A stretch of 64,000 nucleotides of DNA, taken from the NCBI RefSeq assembly GCF_004114975.1, contig NZ_CP030051.1, positions 2,418,001-2,482,000 on the forward strand, read 5' to 3'. The position numbers and the translations under genes were made by a program. Of the stretch, positions 34,331 to 42,938 are shown one piece after another (position 1 is the first letter of the stretch; every line of letters starts with the position of its first letter). The notes beneath the pieces were generated by a model. That model was given only the letters and a program-made list of their open reading frames with translations, was not told where the DNA came from and did not search any database. This stretch comes from Bradyrhizobium guangdongense. GTDB taxonomy: Bacteria; Pseudomonadota; Alphaproteobacteria; Rhizobiales; Xanthobacteraceae.

Positions 34331-35794
34331 TTGCCGCTGCGCCGGGACGTCATCGGGGTGAGATACGAATCAATCACGTATGGCGCGGTACCCCGCCGTC
34401 GCCGAGATCCCCCGGCCCGTATCAGCAGCGATATTTCCTTGCCGTCACATCGTGGAAATCGATTTTACCAAGGCCTGGCCGCTACCCTCGTCGCCAACGC
34501 CCTTCAGGCGGTCAACTTTCTCGGTGATCGGCTCCTGAGAAAGTCGCAACATTCTTCGGCGCTCATCGAGGACCTCTATCGTTACGCGATGGAAAGCGCG
34601 TTTTCGCTCTCCGAGGCGTTCCTTGTCACAGGTGCGCCGCACGCCTCAGCCTACTATCCACGCGACTTTGCCTGGTTCTATCCTGATGTTCTCGACCCAG
34701 AGACCATCATGGATGAGCAAGACGCGGTGCGGCGGGCGCGCCTTCTGGAAAAAAGCGTTCGCCTGCTGCTGGAGGCGGCTCGCGCCGGCGTCATCACGAC
34801 AACCATCGTTCCGGCAGGGCGCGGTCGGTATCTCGGCGTGAACTATTTTTCGCGGCCCTCGGATACGCTGCTGGGCATTTTGGCCGGTCTCCAGCAGATG
34901 CTCTCCGCCGAGGAGCGGGGGTCGTCTCATCTGGCGATGTCGCAATGCGCCCATGCCGGGCGCCTGTTGCTGGTCGAATATGGCGGCGACCTGAAGCGCG
35001 CAATCCTAAAGCTTGCCGGCGAACTCGAGCCGTTCGATGTTCAGGGCACGAGATATTTGCTCTGTGACGCCAGTCGGCCGCGCTCTGCGGCAACCGACAC
35101 CCGCGCCGAACGTCGGCGTTTCGTCACCAATGCCTGCGTGTACACGACTTTCGTGTGGGGCGTGCAACTCGGCTTGGTCGAAGAGAACGAGCTGAAGCGG
35201 CTGCTCGGGCGCGACCTCGCGCAGTACAAGCAGGATCTGCTCAGCCTGTTCGGGAGAGACGGCTATATCAGACATTCGCTGGATGGGCCGGCGGGCACGC
35301 CCTCATCCCTGGTCGCGCTCGATTTCGTCGGCGTGCATCGCGGCTTCTGGAATATGAACGATGCGAGCGAGCGCGCATTTTTCGCGGCCACGGCGGATTT
35401 GATCATCGCCGAGCCGCGCTTCCGCATCCCCAGCACGTTCCACTTCCTGGTGTCGGCGGACAATCCGCGCAACAAGATCATCCACACGATTGCGGCACCG
35501 GCCTATCAGGGGAGATCATCGTGGCCGACTTTCAACGTCGAGTTCGCCGATCGCATGCTGGACTTCGACGAGTACGCCGGCAACGAAACCTACCGGGCCT
35601 GCGCGCAAGCGATTCTGAAGGACATCCGCACCGCGACTGAGATCTATGGTGGCTATCAGGAATTAATTTCGGAGCAGGGGCTGAAATATCGCACCTGGGC
35701 CTATCAAGGCGCGGTGGCCCATTCCTGGTTTCCACGCTTTCTGTCGGTCTGGAGGAGAGCGTATGGAACGCCGCTCCTCCGGTGGAATGACTGA
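34331..35794 (+). CDS. Six-hairpin-glycosidase-like hypothetical protein
   Basis: Up to 487 residues; the start is uncertain because 34331 is a TTG and the first ~50 residues are basic and poorly structured. From ~70 the protein is helical with (alpha/alpha)6-barrel character: SALIEDLYRYAMESAFSLSE, YYPRDFAWFYPDVLD (acid-rich, glycosidase-like), VPAGRGRYLGVNYFSRPSDT, SLDGPAGTPSSLVALDFVGV and YGGYQELISEQGLKYRTWAY. This recalls amylo-alpha-1,6-glucosidase or GH15/GH63-type folds. No signal peptide is evident, so it is probably cytoplasmic. Substrate unknown. Confidence 0.6.
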   Translation: MPLRRDVIGVRYESITYGAVPRRRRDPPARISSDISLPSHRGNRFYQGLAATLVANALQAVNFLGDRLLRKSQHSSALIEDLYRYAMESAFSLSEAFLVTGAPHASAYYPRDFAWFYPDVLDPETIMDEQDAVRRARLLEKSVRLLLEAARAGVITTTIVPAGRGRYLGVNYFSRPSDTLLGILAGLQQMLSAEERGSSHLAMSQCAHAGRLLLVEYGGDLKRAILKLAGELEPFDVQGTRYLLCDASRPRSAATDTRAERRRFVTNACVYTTFVWGVQLGLVEENELKRLLGRDLAQYKQDLLSLFGRDGYIRHSLDGPAGTPSSLVALDFVGVHRGFWNMNDASERAFFAATADLIIAEPRFRIPSTFHFLVSADNPRNKIIHTIAAPAYQGRSSWPTFNVEFADRMLDFDEYAGNETYRACAQAILKDIRTATEIYGGYQELISEQGLKYRTWAYQGAVAHSWFPRFLSVWRRAYGTPLLRWND

Positions 35795-35899
35795 TCCGCG
35801 AGAGGCCTCTGGCGGTCAAGCCCATCAGCTCGCTGTCTTCGAAAGCCTTGGCCGACTCAGTGCAGTCAAGATTGCCTTCCGCTCTGCGCAGCGCAGACG

Positions 35900-36121
35900 T
35901 CATGCAGCGACGTCGAGGAGCCGGCACGAGCCACGTACCAGCGCCTTGCGGCCGGTCGCGGTCATCGCGGGCGTGCCGTCGTGAATCACGACGAGTCCGA
36001 GCTTGACGAGATCTTCGAGGAGATAGGCCTTCGAGAGGCGGCCGCTCGACACTGGATTACGAAGCGCACGCAGCGCCGCCCATTGGTCCGGTGAAAGATC
36101 GAAGTCCACGTCGTTGCTCAT
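35900..36121 (-). CDS. Small winged-helix-like hypothetical protein
   Basis: 73 residues: MSNDVDFDLSPDQWAALRAL, then RLSKAYLLEDLVKLGLVVIH and MTATGRKALVRG. The pattern of two helices, a third helix with LVKLGLV, then a hairpin and TxxGRxAL is typical of a small winged-helix unit like the tail of MarR-type proteins. Single gene, function unknown. Confidence 0.65.
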   Translation of the reverse strand: MSNDVDFDLSPDQWAALRALRNPVSSGRLSKAYLLEDLVKLGLVVIHDGTPAMTATGRKALVRGSCRLLDVAA

Positions 36122-36475
36122 GTTGCCTCAAGCGATAGTCATGTTCGCGCGCCCCTGTTAGCGGCGCCGCATGAACACCATGCGACGACAATGAGTCGGG
36201 AATTCGGTGAGCGGTTTAGAACCACCCTTCACGAATTGCCTCACGCCGTTGCGCCACAAAGGTTAAAGATTGATCGGACGCGTAGATCGTCCCGATTACA
36301 GATCACTAATTGATGATTCTGATTTGATGTTGCGTTGCGACGAATGCGGTGCACGGGAAGCGCTGCTGTCCCATTTCGCGGCGCGATATGCACGCAAGGA
36401 ATGAGACGCGCGCTTTGTGACTCTGCTACGCTGATTTGCGGGGAATGGCTTTCACACGACAAGGAGTGTGAGTGC
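36122..36475. other. 354-bp gap without a clear gene
   Basis: It holds the promoters of the flanking genes. A 25-codon open frame from 36327 begins MLRCDECGAREALLSHFAAR and has one CxxC, but no ribosome site was seen. The stretch 36280-36330 is AT-rich (attgatgattctgatttgat). Confidence 0.45.
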
Positions 36476-36658
36476 ATGAACAGGCTGGTGGAGATTCGCA
36501 GTCAGGAATCCCTGTGCCGTGAGCGCGCCGCGCTCGATTTTGAGCGCCGGGTTTTCTGGCTCACGCAGGCTGAGGAATGGGAACAGCGCGCGCTCGACGA
36601 AATTGCCTATCACTTTCGCGAGTGCAATACCGACCACACAGAGCTTGTACGAAGCTGA
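36476..36658 (+). CDS. Small charged hypothetical protein
   Basis: 60 residues from an ATG preceded by AAGGAG: MNRLVEIRSQESLCRERAAL, then DFERRVFWLTQAEEWEQRAL and a short tail. It is highly helical and rich in Glu, Arg and Trp. Similar short genes occur in Bradyrhizobium. The stop lies 21 bp from the convergent VWA gene. Function unknown. Confidence 0.65.
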   Translation: MNRLVEIRSQESLCRERAALDFERRVFWLTQAEEWEQRALDEIAYHFRECNTDHTELVRS

Positions 36659-36679
36659 CGCTCCCCGGGAACCCGGGAC

Positions 36680-38059
36680 TTACTGGTAGGTCGCAACGAT
36701 GTCGGAGACGGCGCGCTCGAGTTGCTGCGCGGTGGCGCATTGGCGCACCACGCTACAGAAGGTCGCGTAGCGCGGCATCTCGGAATCTCCAAAGCCCCAG
36801 GCGAGCCGTCCTTCGGGATTGAGCCAGACCAGTCGCTTTGAGCGCTCGGAGATGCGCCGCAGGATATCGGCGCGCGGGTCGAGATTGTTGCTGCGGGCAT
36901 CGCCGAGCACGATGACCGTGGTCTGCGGCGTCAGCGTGCTCATGAAATCCTTTTCGAAATCGACCAGCGAAGAACCGTAGTCGGAGGAGCCGAATCCGAC
37001 CTTGGACATGATCTCCGCCATTGCCTCCTCGGGTGACTTCTTCTCCAGGATCGGGCTGACCTCGATCAGATGCGAGGAGAATGCGAAGGAGCGGACGTCG
37101 TCGACCACCTCATGCAGCGAGTGGACCAGGAGCAGGAAGAAATCCGAGACCTGCGCAACCGAACCGGAGACGTCGCACAGCGCCACGATCTTCGGCCGGT
37201 CGCGGTGTTTGCGCTTCCATGCGGTGAGGAAGGGGACGCCGCCCCAGGCAGCGTTGCGGCGAAGCGTTCGGCGGACGTCGAGATGGCCGCGGCGCTGGCG
37301 CTTGCGTGGCTTCGAGTAACGCTCGCGCAGGCGGCGCGCGATTTGCCGGATCAGGGCGCGCATCTCAGCGATCTGCCGCCGTTCAATGCGGGCGAGCGGT
37401 GCGTTGCGCAGGATCTCGTTGCGGAGATTTTCGGCCTCCTCGCGGGCATAGAGCGCAAGTCCTTGCGAGACGGTGTCGCGCACCGCATCGCGTAAGGCAT
37501 CGAGTCCGGTCCGCAGGCGCTCCGCCAGTGCCGGATTGCTCGCGGTCAGATCGTCGAGATCGTCGCGCAAGCGCTGGAGACCCATGGCATCGAGGATGCG
37601 GCTGGAGAAGATGCCGCGCTGGGTGGAATAGCGGATATCGGATAGGGGCGCCGCGCCGGATGCGCTGGCGATCGCGGCTTGTATGGCGTTGCGGTCCTGC
37701 GACAGCAGCATCTGGGCGAGCGGGCCAAGTCCTTCGATCGGCTGGCCTCCGCCCGGGTCGCCGGCCGGGTCAGAAGAGGGAGGCTGGTCCGCATTCGGCG
37801 AGGCATCGTCATTGTTGCTGGCTTCGGGTTGCTCCGGCGGCGGCTCGGGCTGGCTGAAGAACAGATCAAAGCAGTCGCCGAGCGCGAGCTTCTCGTCCTG
37901 CGATTTGGCGAGCGTCAGGAGCAGCGCATCGCGCAAGATAGCGCGGTCGGTCAGACCGACCTGCGCGACCGCACGCATCGCATCGATGCTTTCGGCGGGT
38001 GAGACGTGGACACCGGCGCCGCGCGCAGCCCTAAAGAAACGATGAAGGTTCTCGCGCAT
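36680..38059 (-). CDS. VWA-domain protein, CoxE-like
   Basis: 459 residues. The N-terminal half is helical with an acidic Pro/Asn-rich linker (~90-130) and a basic stretch (RRLRERYSKPRKRQRRGHLD). The C-terminal ~200 residues are a von Willebrand A domain with metal-ion-dependent adhesion motif DVSGS (KIVALCDVSGSVAQVSDFFL), the Thr-type site (FGSSDYGSSLVDFE) and VIVLGDARSNN. CoxE-type proteins work with a MoxR/CoxD AAA+ ATPase in maturing enzymes such as CO dehydrogenase. The ATPase gene is directly upstream; the ATG at 38059 is 5 bp after its stop. Confidence 0.85.
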   Translation of the reverse strand: MRENLHRFFRAARGAGVHVSPAESIDAMRAVAQVGLTDRAILRDALLLTLAKSQDEKLALGDCFDLFFSQPEPPPEQPEASNNDDASPNADQPPSSDPAGDPGGGQPIEGLGPLAQMLLSQDRNAIQAAIASASGAAPLSDIRYSTQRGIFSSRILDAMGLQRLRDDLDDLTASNPALAERLRTGLDALRDAVRDTVSQGLALYAREEAENLRNEILRNAPLARIERRQIAEMRALIRQIARRLRERYSKPRKRQRRGHLDVRRTLRRNAAWGGVPFLTAWKRKHRDRPKIVALCDVSGSVAQVSDFFLLLVHSLHEVVDDVRSFAFSSHLIEVSPILEKKSPEEAMAEIMSKVGFGSSDYGSSLVDFEKDFMSTLTPQTTVIVLGDARSNNLDPRADILRRISERSKRLVWLNPEGRLAWGFGDSEMPRYATFCSVVRQCATAQQLERAVSDIVATYQ

Positions 38060-38064
38060 CGGCG

Positions 38065-39012
38065 TCAACCGAAGACGTTGGACCGTGCCGCCTTGGCAAT
38101 GAAGGTCGTGATTTGCGGTGCTGCGGCCTCGATATCAGCCTCGTATTTCAGGAGCACGTTGAGGGTGTCCTTGACCATCTCGGTATCGAGCTCGGAAGCC
38201 TGGAGCAGCACCAGCACGCGCGCCCAATCGATGGTCTCGCTCACCGATGGCAGTTTCTTCAGGTCAAGCGAACGGATCTCATGGATGAAGCCGACCATCT
38301 GCCGGCGCAGCGTATGAGAGATGCCGGGCACGCGACTCTCGACAATGCGTTCTTCAAGTCGCTGCTCGGGAAAGCCGACATGCAGATGCAGGCAACGCCG
38401 CTTCAAGGCGTCGCCGAGATCGCGTTCGCTGTTGGAGGTGAGGATCACCGTTGGTGGTGTGATCGCCGAGACCGTACCGAGCTCGGGGATCGTGACCTGG
38501 AAGTCGGAGAGGATTTCCAGCAGCAGCGATTCGAATTCGGCATCCGACTTGTCGATTTCGTCGATCAGCAGCACGCAGCCGCCCGGCTGCTCCAGCGCCT
38601 GGAGCAGGGGGCGCGGCTCGACGAAGTCTTTGGAGAAGAATACGTCGCCGAAATCATGCAGCTGGTCGAGGGCGGCGTGCAGCGTCTGCGCGCCGCCAAG
38701 GACTTCGCCGAGCTTGTCCTTGAGGATCTGCGTATAGAGAAGCTGCTTGGCGTATTTCCACTCGTAAAGCGCCTTGGCTTCGTCGAGACCTTCGTAGCAT
38801 TGGAGGCGGATCATCTTCTTGCCGCGCCAAGCCGCGATCGCCTTGGCCAGTTCGGTCTTGCCGACACCAGCAGGTCCCTCGACAAGAATCGGCTTTTCGA
38901 TCTGTTGCGACAAATAGACGGCGGTTGCGATCTGCCGGCTCGCGATATAGCCCTGCGCGGCGAGGCCATTCTCCACTGCCTCGATCGACGTCGAGGCCTT
39001 CTGATCAGCCAC
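38065..39012 (-). CDS. MoxR-family AAA+ ATPase, CoxD-like
   Basis: About 315 residues. Walker A GPAGVGKTE (~residue 48), Walker B CVLLIDEIDKSD, sensor 1 LTSNSERDLGDALKRRC and the MoxR-type lid with FIHEIRSLDLKKLPSVSETI. The C-terminus ends ITTFIAKAARSNVFG. The GTG at 39012 gives the usual VADQ... start; a TTG-initiated frame to 39075 is less likely. It forms a two-gene operon with the VWA protein. Such pairs act as chaperones that insert or modify metal cofactors; the molybdenum hydroxylase at 16605-20152 is a possible client. Confidence 0.87.
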   Translation of the reverse strand: MADQKASTSIEAVENGLAAQGYIASRQIATAVYLSQQIEKPILVEGPAGVGKTELAKAIAAWRGKKMIRLQCYEGLDEAKALYEWKYAKQLLYTQILKDKLGEVLGGAQTLHAALDQLHDFGDVFFSKDFVEPRPLLQALEQPGGCVLLIDEIDKSDAEFESLLLEILSDFQVTIPELGTVSAITPPTVILTSNSERDLGDALKRRCLHLHVGFPEQRLEERIVESRVPGISHTLRRQMVGFIHEIRSLDLKKLPSVSETIDWARVLVLLQASELDTEMVKDTLNVLLKYEADIEAAAPQITTFIAKAARSNVFG

Positions 39013-39154
39013 GAAAGGGCGCTCCCAAAGGTTTTGCTTGAGGCTTGTTCTGCCTGCGTTCCCGGCAAAGAACAAGCCTCGTTTGGGAGAGGCCAGCTCC
39101 GCGTGAATGACGTTTTTTCCGCTCAGCGCAAATATTTGGGCGGCGCCTTCGCGG

Positions 39155-39355
39155 TCAGTTCCGAAGCAATTCCGGCTTGCGGATCGTCTGTCTCACCTCG
39201 GCGCCGCAATCGGCGCATTCATAGATGAAGTCGATCTTGGCAAGGCTCCAATGCGGCTCGACCTCGCGCACATACATCGGCAGGAACCCCATGCACGTCG
39301 GGCAATTCACGGGCGCGATTTCGATATCCTGATGATGCTGTACATAGGCTGGCAT
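39155..39355 (-). CDS. Small zinc-ribbon protein
   Basis: 66 residues from the ATG at 39355, preceded by AAGGAGAG. A CPTC (~residue 18) and a CADC (~residue 48) form a two-knuckle zinc ribbon around a MYVREVEPHWSLAKIDFIYE strand region; the end is VRQTIRKPELLRN. Function unknown, but the fold suggests a nucleic-acid or protein adaptor. Confidence 0.75.
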   Translation of the reverse strand: MPAYVQHHQDIEIAPVNCPTCMGFLPMYVREVEPHWSLAKIDFIYECADCGAEVRQTIRKPELLRN

Positions 39356-39582
39356 CTCGGCTCTCCTTCGCAGGCGACCCCCAAATCCCGCGCAGAGGCT
39401 ACTGCTTGACGCCGCAAATTCTGTCATCAACTCTTTCGAACAGAGGCGGAACAGCCGAGATTTGCGCTCGGCTGTGACATTCTAGTTACGTATATGGACT
39501 GTAGCGGGCGGACCAAATGCCTATCTTCTCTGGCCGGTCCGCTTTTCTCGGACTTCCACTGCAACGATAAGGGAGTACGCCC

Positions 39583-40557
39583 ATGACCCACGCTATTCGT
39601 TTTCACAGGACCGGCGGTCCGGAAGTTCTCGTTTGGGAGGAAGTCAGCGTCGGCAAGCCGGGGCCGGGCGAGGCGCGCGTCCGCCATACCGCCGTCGGTC
39701 TCAACTTCGTCGACATCTACAACCGGTCGGGTCTCTATCCAGCGCAGTTGCCAAGCGGGCTTGGCAGCGAGGCAGCTGGGGTTGTTGAGGAGGTCGGGCC
39801 GGGCGTGACGGATGTGAAGCCGGGCGATCGCGTCGCCTATGGAGCTTCGCCGCTCGGCGCCTATTCCGAGGCGCGGCTGATCCCCGCGGATCGGCTCTTG
39901 AAGCTACCTGATGGTGTGGACGACAAGACCGCGGCCGCGATGATGTTGAAGGGACTGACCACACAATATCTGATCCGGCAGACCTATCGCGTGAAGGCCG
40001 GGGACACCATTCTGCTGCACGCAGCCGCGGGCGGCGTCGGTCTGATCCTAAGCCAGTGGGCCAAGCATCTTGGGGCAACCGTGATCGGCACCGTCAGCAA
40101 TGACGAGAAGGCAAAGCTCGCCAAGGCACATGGTTGCGACCACGTCATCATCTACAGCCGCGAGGACTTTGTGAAGCGCGTCGATGAGATTACCGGGGGC
40201 AAGAAGGTCCCGGTGGTCTATGATTCCGTCGGCAAGGACACGTTCCTGAAGTCGCTGGACTGCCTCGCGCCCCTCGGAGTAGTCGCTCTGTTTGGCCAAT
40301 CCTCCGGTGCGGTCGAGCCGCTCAATCTCGGTCTGCTCGCGCAGAAGGGCTCGCTCTATGTCACCCGGCCGACGTTGTTCACTTATGCGGCGAAGCGCGA
40401 GAACCTGGTCGCGATGGCGAACGAACTGTTCGACGTCGTCAAGTCCGGGGCGGTCAAGATCGAGGTGCACCAGACTTATGCACTGAAGGATGCCGCCAAG
40501 GCGCATGCCGATCTCGCCGCGCGCAAGACCATTGGCTCGACGGTTCTCACAGTGTGA
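39583..40557 (+). CDS. qor: NADPH:quinone oxidoreductase (zeta-crystallin type)
   Basis: A 324-residue zinc-free medium-chain dehydrogenase/reductase. FVDIYNRSGLYP is the QOR substrate-side motif, GSEAAGVVEEVGPGVTDVKP the family signature and LLHAAAGGVGLILSQWAKHL the NADPH-binding Rossmann motif (AxxGGVG). VVYDSVGKDTFLKSLDCLAP is also typical. It reduces quinones by one or two electrons and helps in oxidative stress. Single gene with AAGGGAG upstream of the ATG. An unusual antisense frame covers its 3' half. Confidence 0.92.
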   Translation: MTHAIRFHRTGGPEVLVWEEVSVGKPGPGEARVRHTAVGLNFVDIYNRSGLYPAQLPSGLGSEAAGVVEEVGPGVTDVKPGDRVAYGASPLGAYSEARLIPADRLLKLPDGVDDKTAAAMMLKGLTTQYLIRQTYRVKAGDTILLHAAAGGVGLILSQWAKHLGATVIGTVSNDEKAKLAKAHGCDHVIIYSREDFVKRVDEITGGKKVPVVYDSVGKDTFLKSLDCLAPLGVVALFGQSSGAVEPLNLGLLAQKGSLYVTRPTLFTYAAKRENLVAMANELFDVVKSGAVKIEVHQTYALKDAAKAHADLAARKTIGSTVLTV

Positions 40558-40875
40558 TGGTCTGCTGGACGATGACGCGGGGCCGCTCACACCTGCGTCA
40601 TGTCCGCGCTCGTGCTTGCGCAGGTCGCGGGCGTGATCGAGATGGCTGGCCTGGAGATTGATGTCTTCAGACGGGATTTCGGGAAGGGCAGCCTCGGCTA
40701 AAATCGCTTCGGTCACGTCCTTGATGGAATTTTCCGCGATTTCGTGAATGAACGAGATGTTTTGGTGTTCCCCGGAGCTGACGCGGGAGACCACCTTGCG
40801 CCTGGTGATCTCGGGGTCGACGATCGTTTCGCGGCAGCGCCGCCCGTAGTCGATCATCACGACGAAATACTGCAT
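40048..40875 (-). CDS. Hypothetical protein whose frame runs antisense into qor
   Basis: The first ~95 residues (40590-40875) look like a real small protein: MQYFVVMIDYGRRCRETIVD, PEITRRKVVSRVSSGEHQNI, SFIHEIAENSIKDVTEAILA. It resembles ~70-residue rhizobial hypothetical proteins. Instead of stopping, the frame continues 170 codons antisense through the 3' half of qor, to 40048. That extension is probably not functional; either the native stop was lost or the family is naturally longer. Confidence refers to the N-terminal part. Confidence 0.5.
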   Translation of the reverse strand: MQYFVVMIDYGRRCRETIVDPEITRRKVVSRVSSGEHQNISFIHEIAENSIKDVTEAILAEAALPEIPSEDINLQASHLDHARDLRKHERGHDAGVSGPASSSSRPSHCENRRANGLARGEIGMRLGGILQCISLVHLDLDRPGLDDVEQFVRHRDQVLALRRISEQRRPGDIERALLREQTEIERLDRTGGLAKQSDYSEGREAVQRLQERVLADGIIDHRDLLAPGNLIDALHKVLAAVDDDVVATMCLGELCLLVIADGADHGCPKMLGPLA

Positions 40876-40973
40876 GAAGCAATCTGCCGCGCCCCAGGCC
40901 GGTGCGCGGCAGAGTATGTCTGAAAAATGGAATTAGATCAGGTTGATTTCCAAAAATCGGAAATCCTTGCCCC

Positions 40974-41582
40974 CTACCGGCCCTTCTTGCGCGGGCGGGC
41001 CGACTTGGCGCGCAGCCGCTCAAGCTGGCCTTTGGGCATCGACAGGCAGATCTCTCCAACCCAGTCGAGCTTTACGCCGACGATCGGCTTGGCGTTGAAG
41101 CTGGTGAGGTTGACCACAGAGGGGGATTTGCCCCGTTCGATGGTCTTCAGATAACGTTCGCCGGTCTTGAGCCGAACGACGGCCTCTTCGCCGTAGAAGC
41201 TCGACAGCGGATGACGTTGGTCCTTGTAGACCACGATCACGTCCCCACTTTCGTATTTGGGCAACATTGAATCGCCGACGATCTCGAAGGCGATGGTTTC
41301 TTCCATGATCGGGAAGGGCAGTGTGATGTCGCCGAGTCCCTCCGGCGGAACCTGCTCGTAATCCGGCTCGATCACGGCCCCGGCTCCGACGCGGCCCATG
41401 ATCGGCGCGAGGTTCAGCTCAAGATATTCCATGATCGGAATGATTTCCGAGGCCTTCACCAGGCGTTCGCCGCCGAGAATCTCAGACACCGCGCCCGGGC
41501 GTACGCCCATGGCGGCCGCCAGTCCGCCCTTGCTCTTGCCCGTCTTCTCCAGGCCCCGTTCGATCATCGCAACGTCCAACAT
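40974..41582 (-). CDS. HTH/S24 (LexA-like) transcriptional repressor
   Basis: 202 residues. The N-terminal HTH spans ~1-55 (MIERGLEKTGKSKGGLAAAM GVRPGAVSEILGG). An Ala-Gly pair in GRVGAGAVI is in the place of a self-cleavage site. The S24 domain has the Ser in FEIVGDSMLPKYESGDVIVV and the Lys in GERYLKTIE, so autocleavage is possible. The end is basic (RAKSARPRKKGR). The ATG at 41582 follows GAGGG. It is divergent from a GcrA-like gene with a perfect palindrome between them, so it probably regulates both. Confidence 0.8.
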   Translation of the reverse strand: MLDVAMIERGLEKTGKSKGGLAAAMGVRPGAVSEILGGERLVKASEIIPIMEYLELNLAPIMGRVGAGAVIEPDYEQVPPEGLGDITLPFPIMEETIAFEIVGDSMLPKYESGDVIVVYKDQRHPLSSFYGEEAVVRLKTGERYLKTIERGKSPSVVNLTSFNAKPIVGVKLDWVGEICLSMPKGQLERLRAKSARPRKKGR

Positions 41583-41623
41583 GGTGATTCCCTCGATTGC
41601 CCATGGCTCCCCGCCTCTTGTAA

Positions 41624-41698
41624 TCCGAAATTCGGAATTGATGCAATTATGAATATCAGAAACTAGCCTTGACTTTAGCATTCGGAATAACGGAATGT
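41624..41698. promoter_or_regulatory. Operator region of the S24 repressor
   Basis: TCCGAAATTCGGA at 41624-41636 is a perfect 6+1+6 inverted repeat, 42 bp before the repressor ATG. A second cluster at 41680-41697 has ATTCGGAAT and CGGAAT as spaced half-sites, just after a TTGACT (-35-like, 41669) directed at the GcrA-like gene. Shared half-sites suggest one repressor acts on both divergent promoters. Confidence 0.5.
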
Positions 41699-41747
41699 GT
41701 GATCCGCCTCGGATCGTGCGATCGGGGGCGCATCACAGGACAGCAGC

Positions 41748-42281
41748 ATGGAACTGGGCCATTGGCCGTCGGAGCATTCCGACGCGCTTCGCGACTATTT
41801 TCTCAAAGGTCTGTCATATGCGGAGATCGGAAGACAGATTAACGCAAGGTTTGGAACGGCTTACACGCGCAATGCAGTGGCCGGTCGTGCCAAGCGGCTC
41901 GGGCTTGCCGCGCCCGGACGGATGGCAGGTCCGTCAATCGTGCCCTCCTTGCCGGGCGACCTCGGTCCGCTCCCGCAACGTCGCGGCGCGTTGCCGGGCC
42001 TGACCCTGCCGCCGCTATCAGCGCAGAAGCCCGCCAAACCAGTCAAATTGCGTTGTGTCGGGGTCCGGCCGCGCTTGATCACGCTGCTCGAGCTCGAGCG
42101 AGGCGATTGCCACTATCCGTATGGCGGCGACAAGGAGGGAGAGGGGATCAGTTTCTGCGGTCATCCGCGTCAGCCGGGCTCGAGCTATTGCGCGCCGCAT
42201 TTGCGCCTGACCCGCGGCCCCGGCACCCCGTCCGGCCAAGCCATGGGCACGGTCGTGCTGCGACTGGTCTCTGCGGCCTGA
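41748..42281 (+). CDS. GcrA-family regulator
   Basis: 177 residues. The N-terminal DNA-binding helix-turn-helix reads HSDALRDYFLKGLSYAEIGR and YTRNAVAGRAKRLGL, as in GcrA. A Pro-rich linker follows. The C-terminal sigma-70-interacting part has LLELERGDCHYPYGG and ISFCGHPRQPGSSYCAPHLR, the Cys/His pattern of the family. GcrA recruits RNA polymerase to methylated cell-cycle promoters; this copy may be an accessory paralogue because of its phage-repressor-like neighbour. The next gene follows 50 bp on. Confidence 0.88.
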   Translation: MELGHWPSEHSDALRDYFLKGLSYAEIGRQINARFGTAYTRNAVAGRAKRLGLAAPGRMAGPSIVPSLPGDLGPLPQRRGALPGLTLPPLSAQKPAKPVKLRCVGVRPRLITLLELERGDCHYPYGGDKEGEGISFCGHPRQPGSSYCAPHLRLTRGPGTPSGQAMGTVVLRLVSAA

Positions 42282-42331
42282 CCTGCGCGGCCCAGCGTCC
42301 CTTCTCACGTCAATTCGCAAGGAGTCTCCGA

Positions 42332-42895
42332 GTGCCCCGTGCCAGACGCAATACGTCCTACAAATTGACCGGCCTTCACGACCGGCGATCGCGCGACCTG
42401 CCTTTCAATGCGGAACGGGCGGAGGTCGAGATCGACAATCCCTTGGCGCTCGATCTGGACGAGAAGATCATCGCCATGCGGTCGATCCGCAACGATCCGC
42501 TCGCCCGGTTGCATTCGCACCACCAGATCGATGAGGCGCAATATCGGGGTGGCCGCGCCTATCAGAATGATTGGGAAAAGGCTGAGCGGGGGCCTCAGGC
42601 CATGGATCCGACCCGGGAATATGTCGACGGCACGCGCTCTCGCGAGCTTGTGACCGAGAGCCAGCGAAAGGCTGTGCTGCGGCTGAACCGGGTCGAGCGC
42701 GAGCTTGGCACCGACGGCTCAGCCCTGGTGCATGACGTGCTGGTCCTGGGCTTGACCATGGACCAGATCGGGCAGCGCCGCGCCGTCCGCACCCAGCGCT
42801 GGAACGACTATTTCGCACGGCGGTTTCGCGAATGCCTCGATCGGCTGGCGCTGGTTTACGGTTTTGCGACGGATGCGTCGGTCCGGCGGCGCTGA
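42332..42895 (+). CDS. Conserved alphaproteobacterial protein, DUF6456-like
   Basis: 187 residues from a GTG with AAGGAG eight bases upstream. The centre reads HQIDEAQYRGGRAYQNDWEK and the C-terminal half is helical: RKAVLRLNRVERELGTDGSA, then VLVLGLTMDQIGQRRAVRTQ. The pattern (YRGGR, then a helix-turn-helix-like end) matches, from memory, DUF6456 proteins that accompany regulators. It is probably DNA-binding and cotranscribed with the GcrA-like gene. Confidence 0.65.
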   Translation: MPRARRNTSYKLTGLHDRRSRDLPFNAERAEVEIDNPLALDLDEKIIAMRSIRNDPLARLHSHHQIDEAQYRGGRAYQNDWEKAERGPQAMDPTREYVDGTRSRELVTESQRKAVLRLNRVERELGTDGSALVHDVLVLGLTMDQIGQRRAVRTQRWNDYFARRFRECLDRLALVYGFATDASVRRR

Positions 42896-42938
42896 ATGAG
42901 GCGCCGGCGGGGTGTACCGCCGGCAGACCTTCCGCCTC

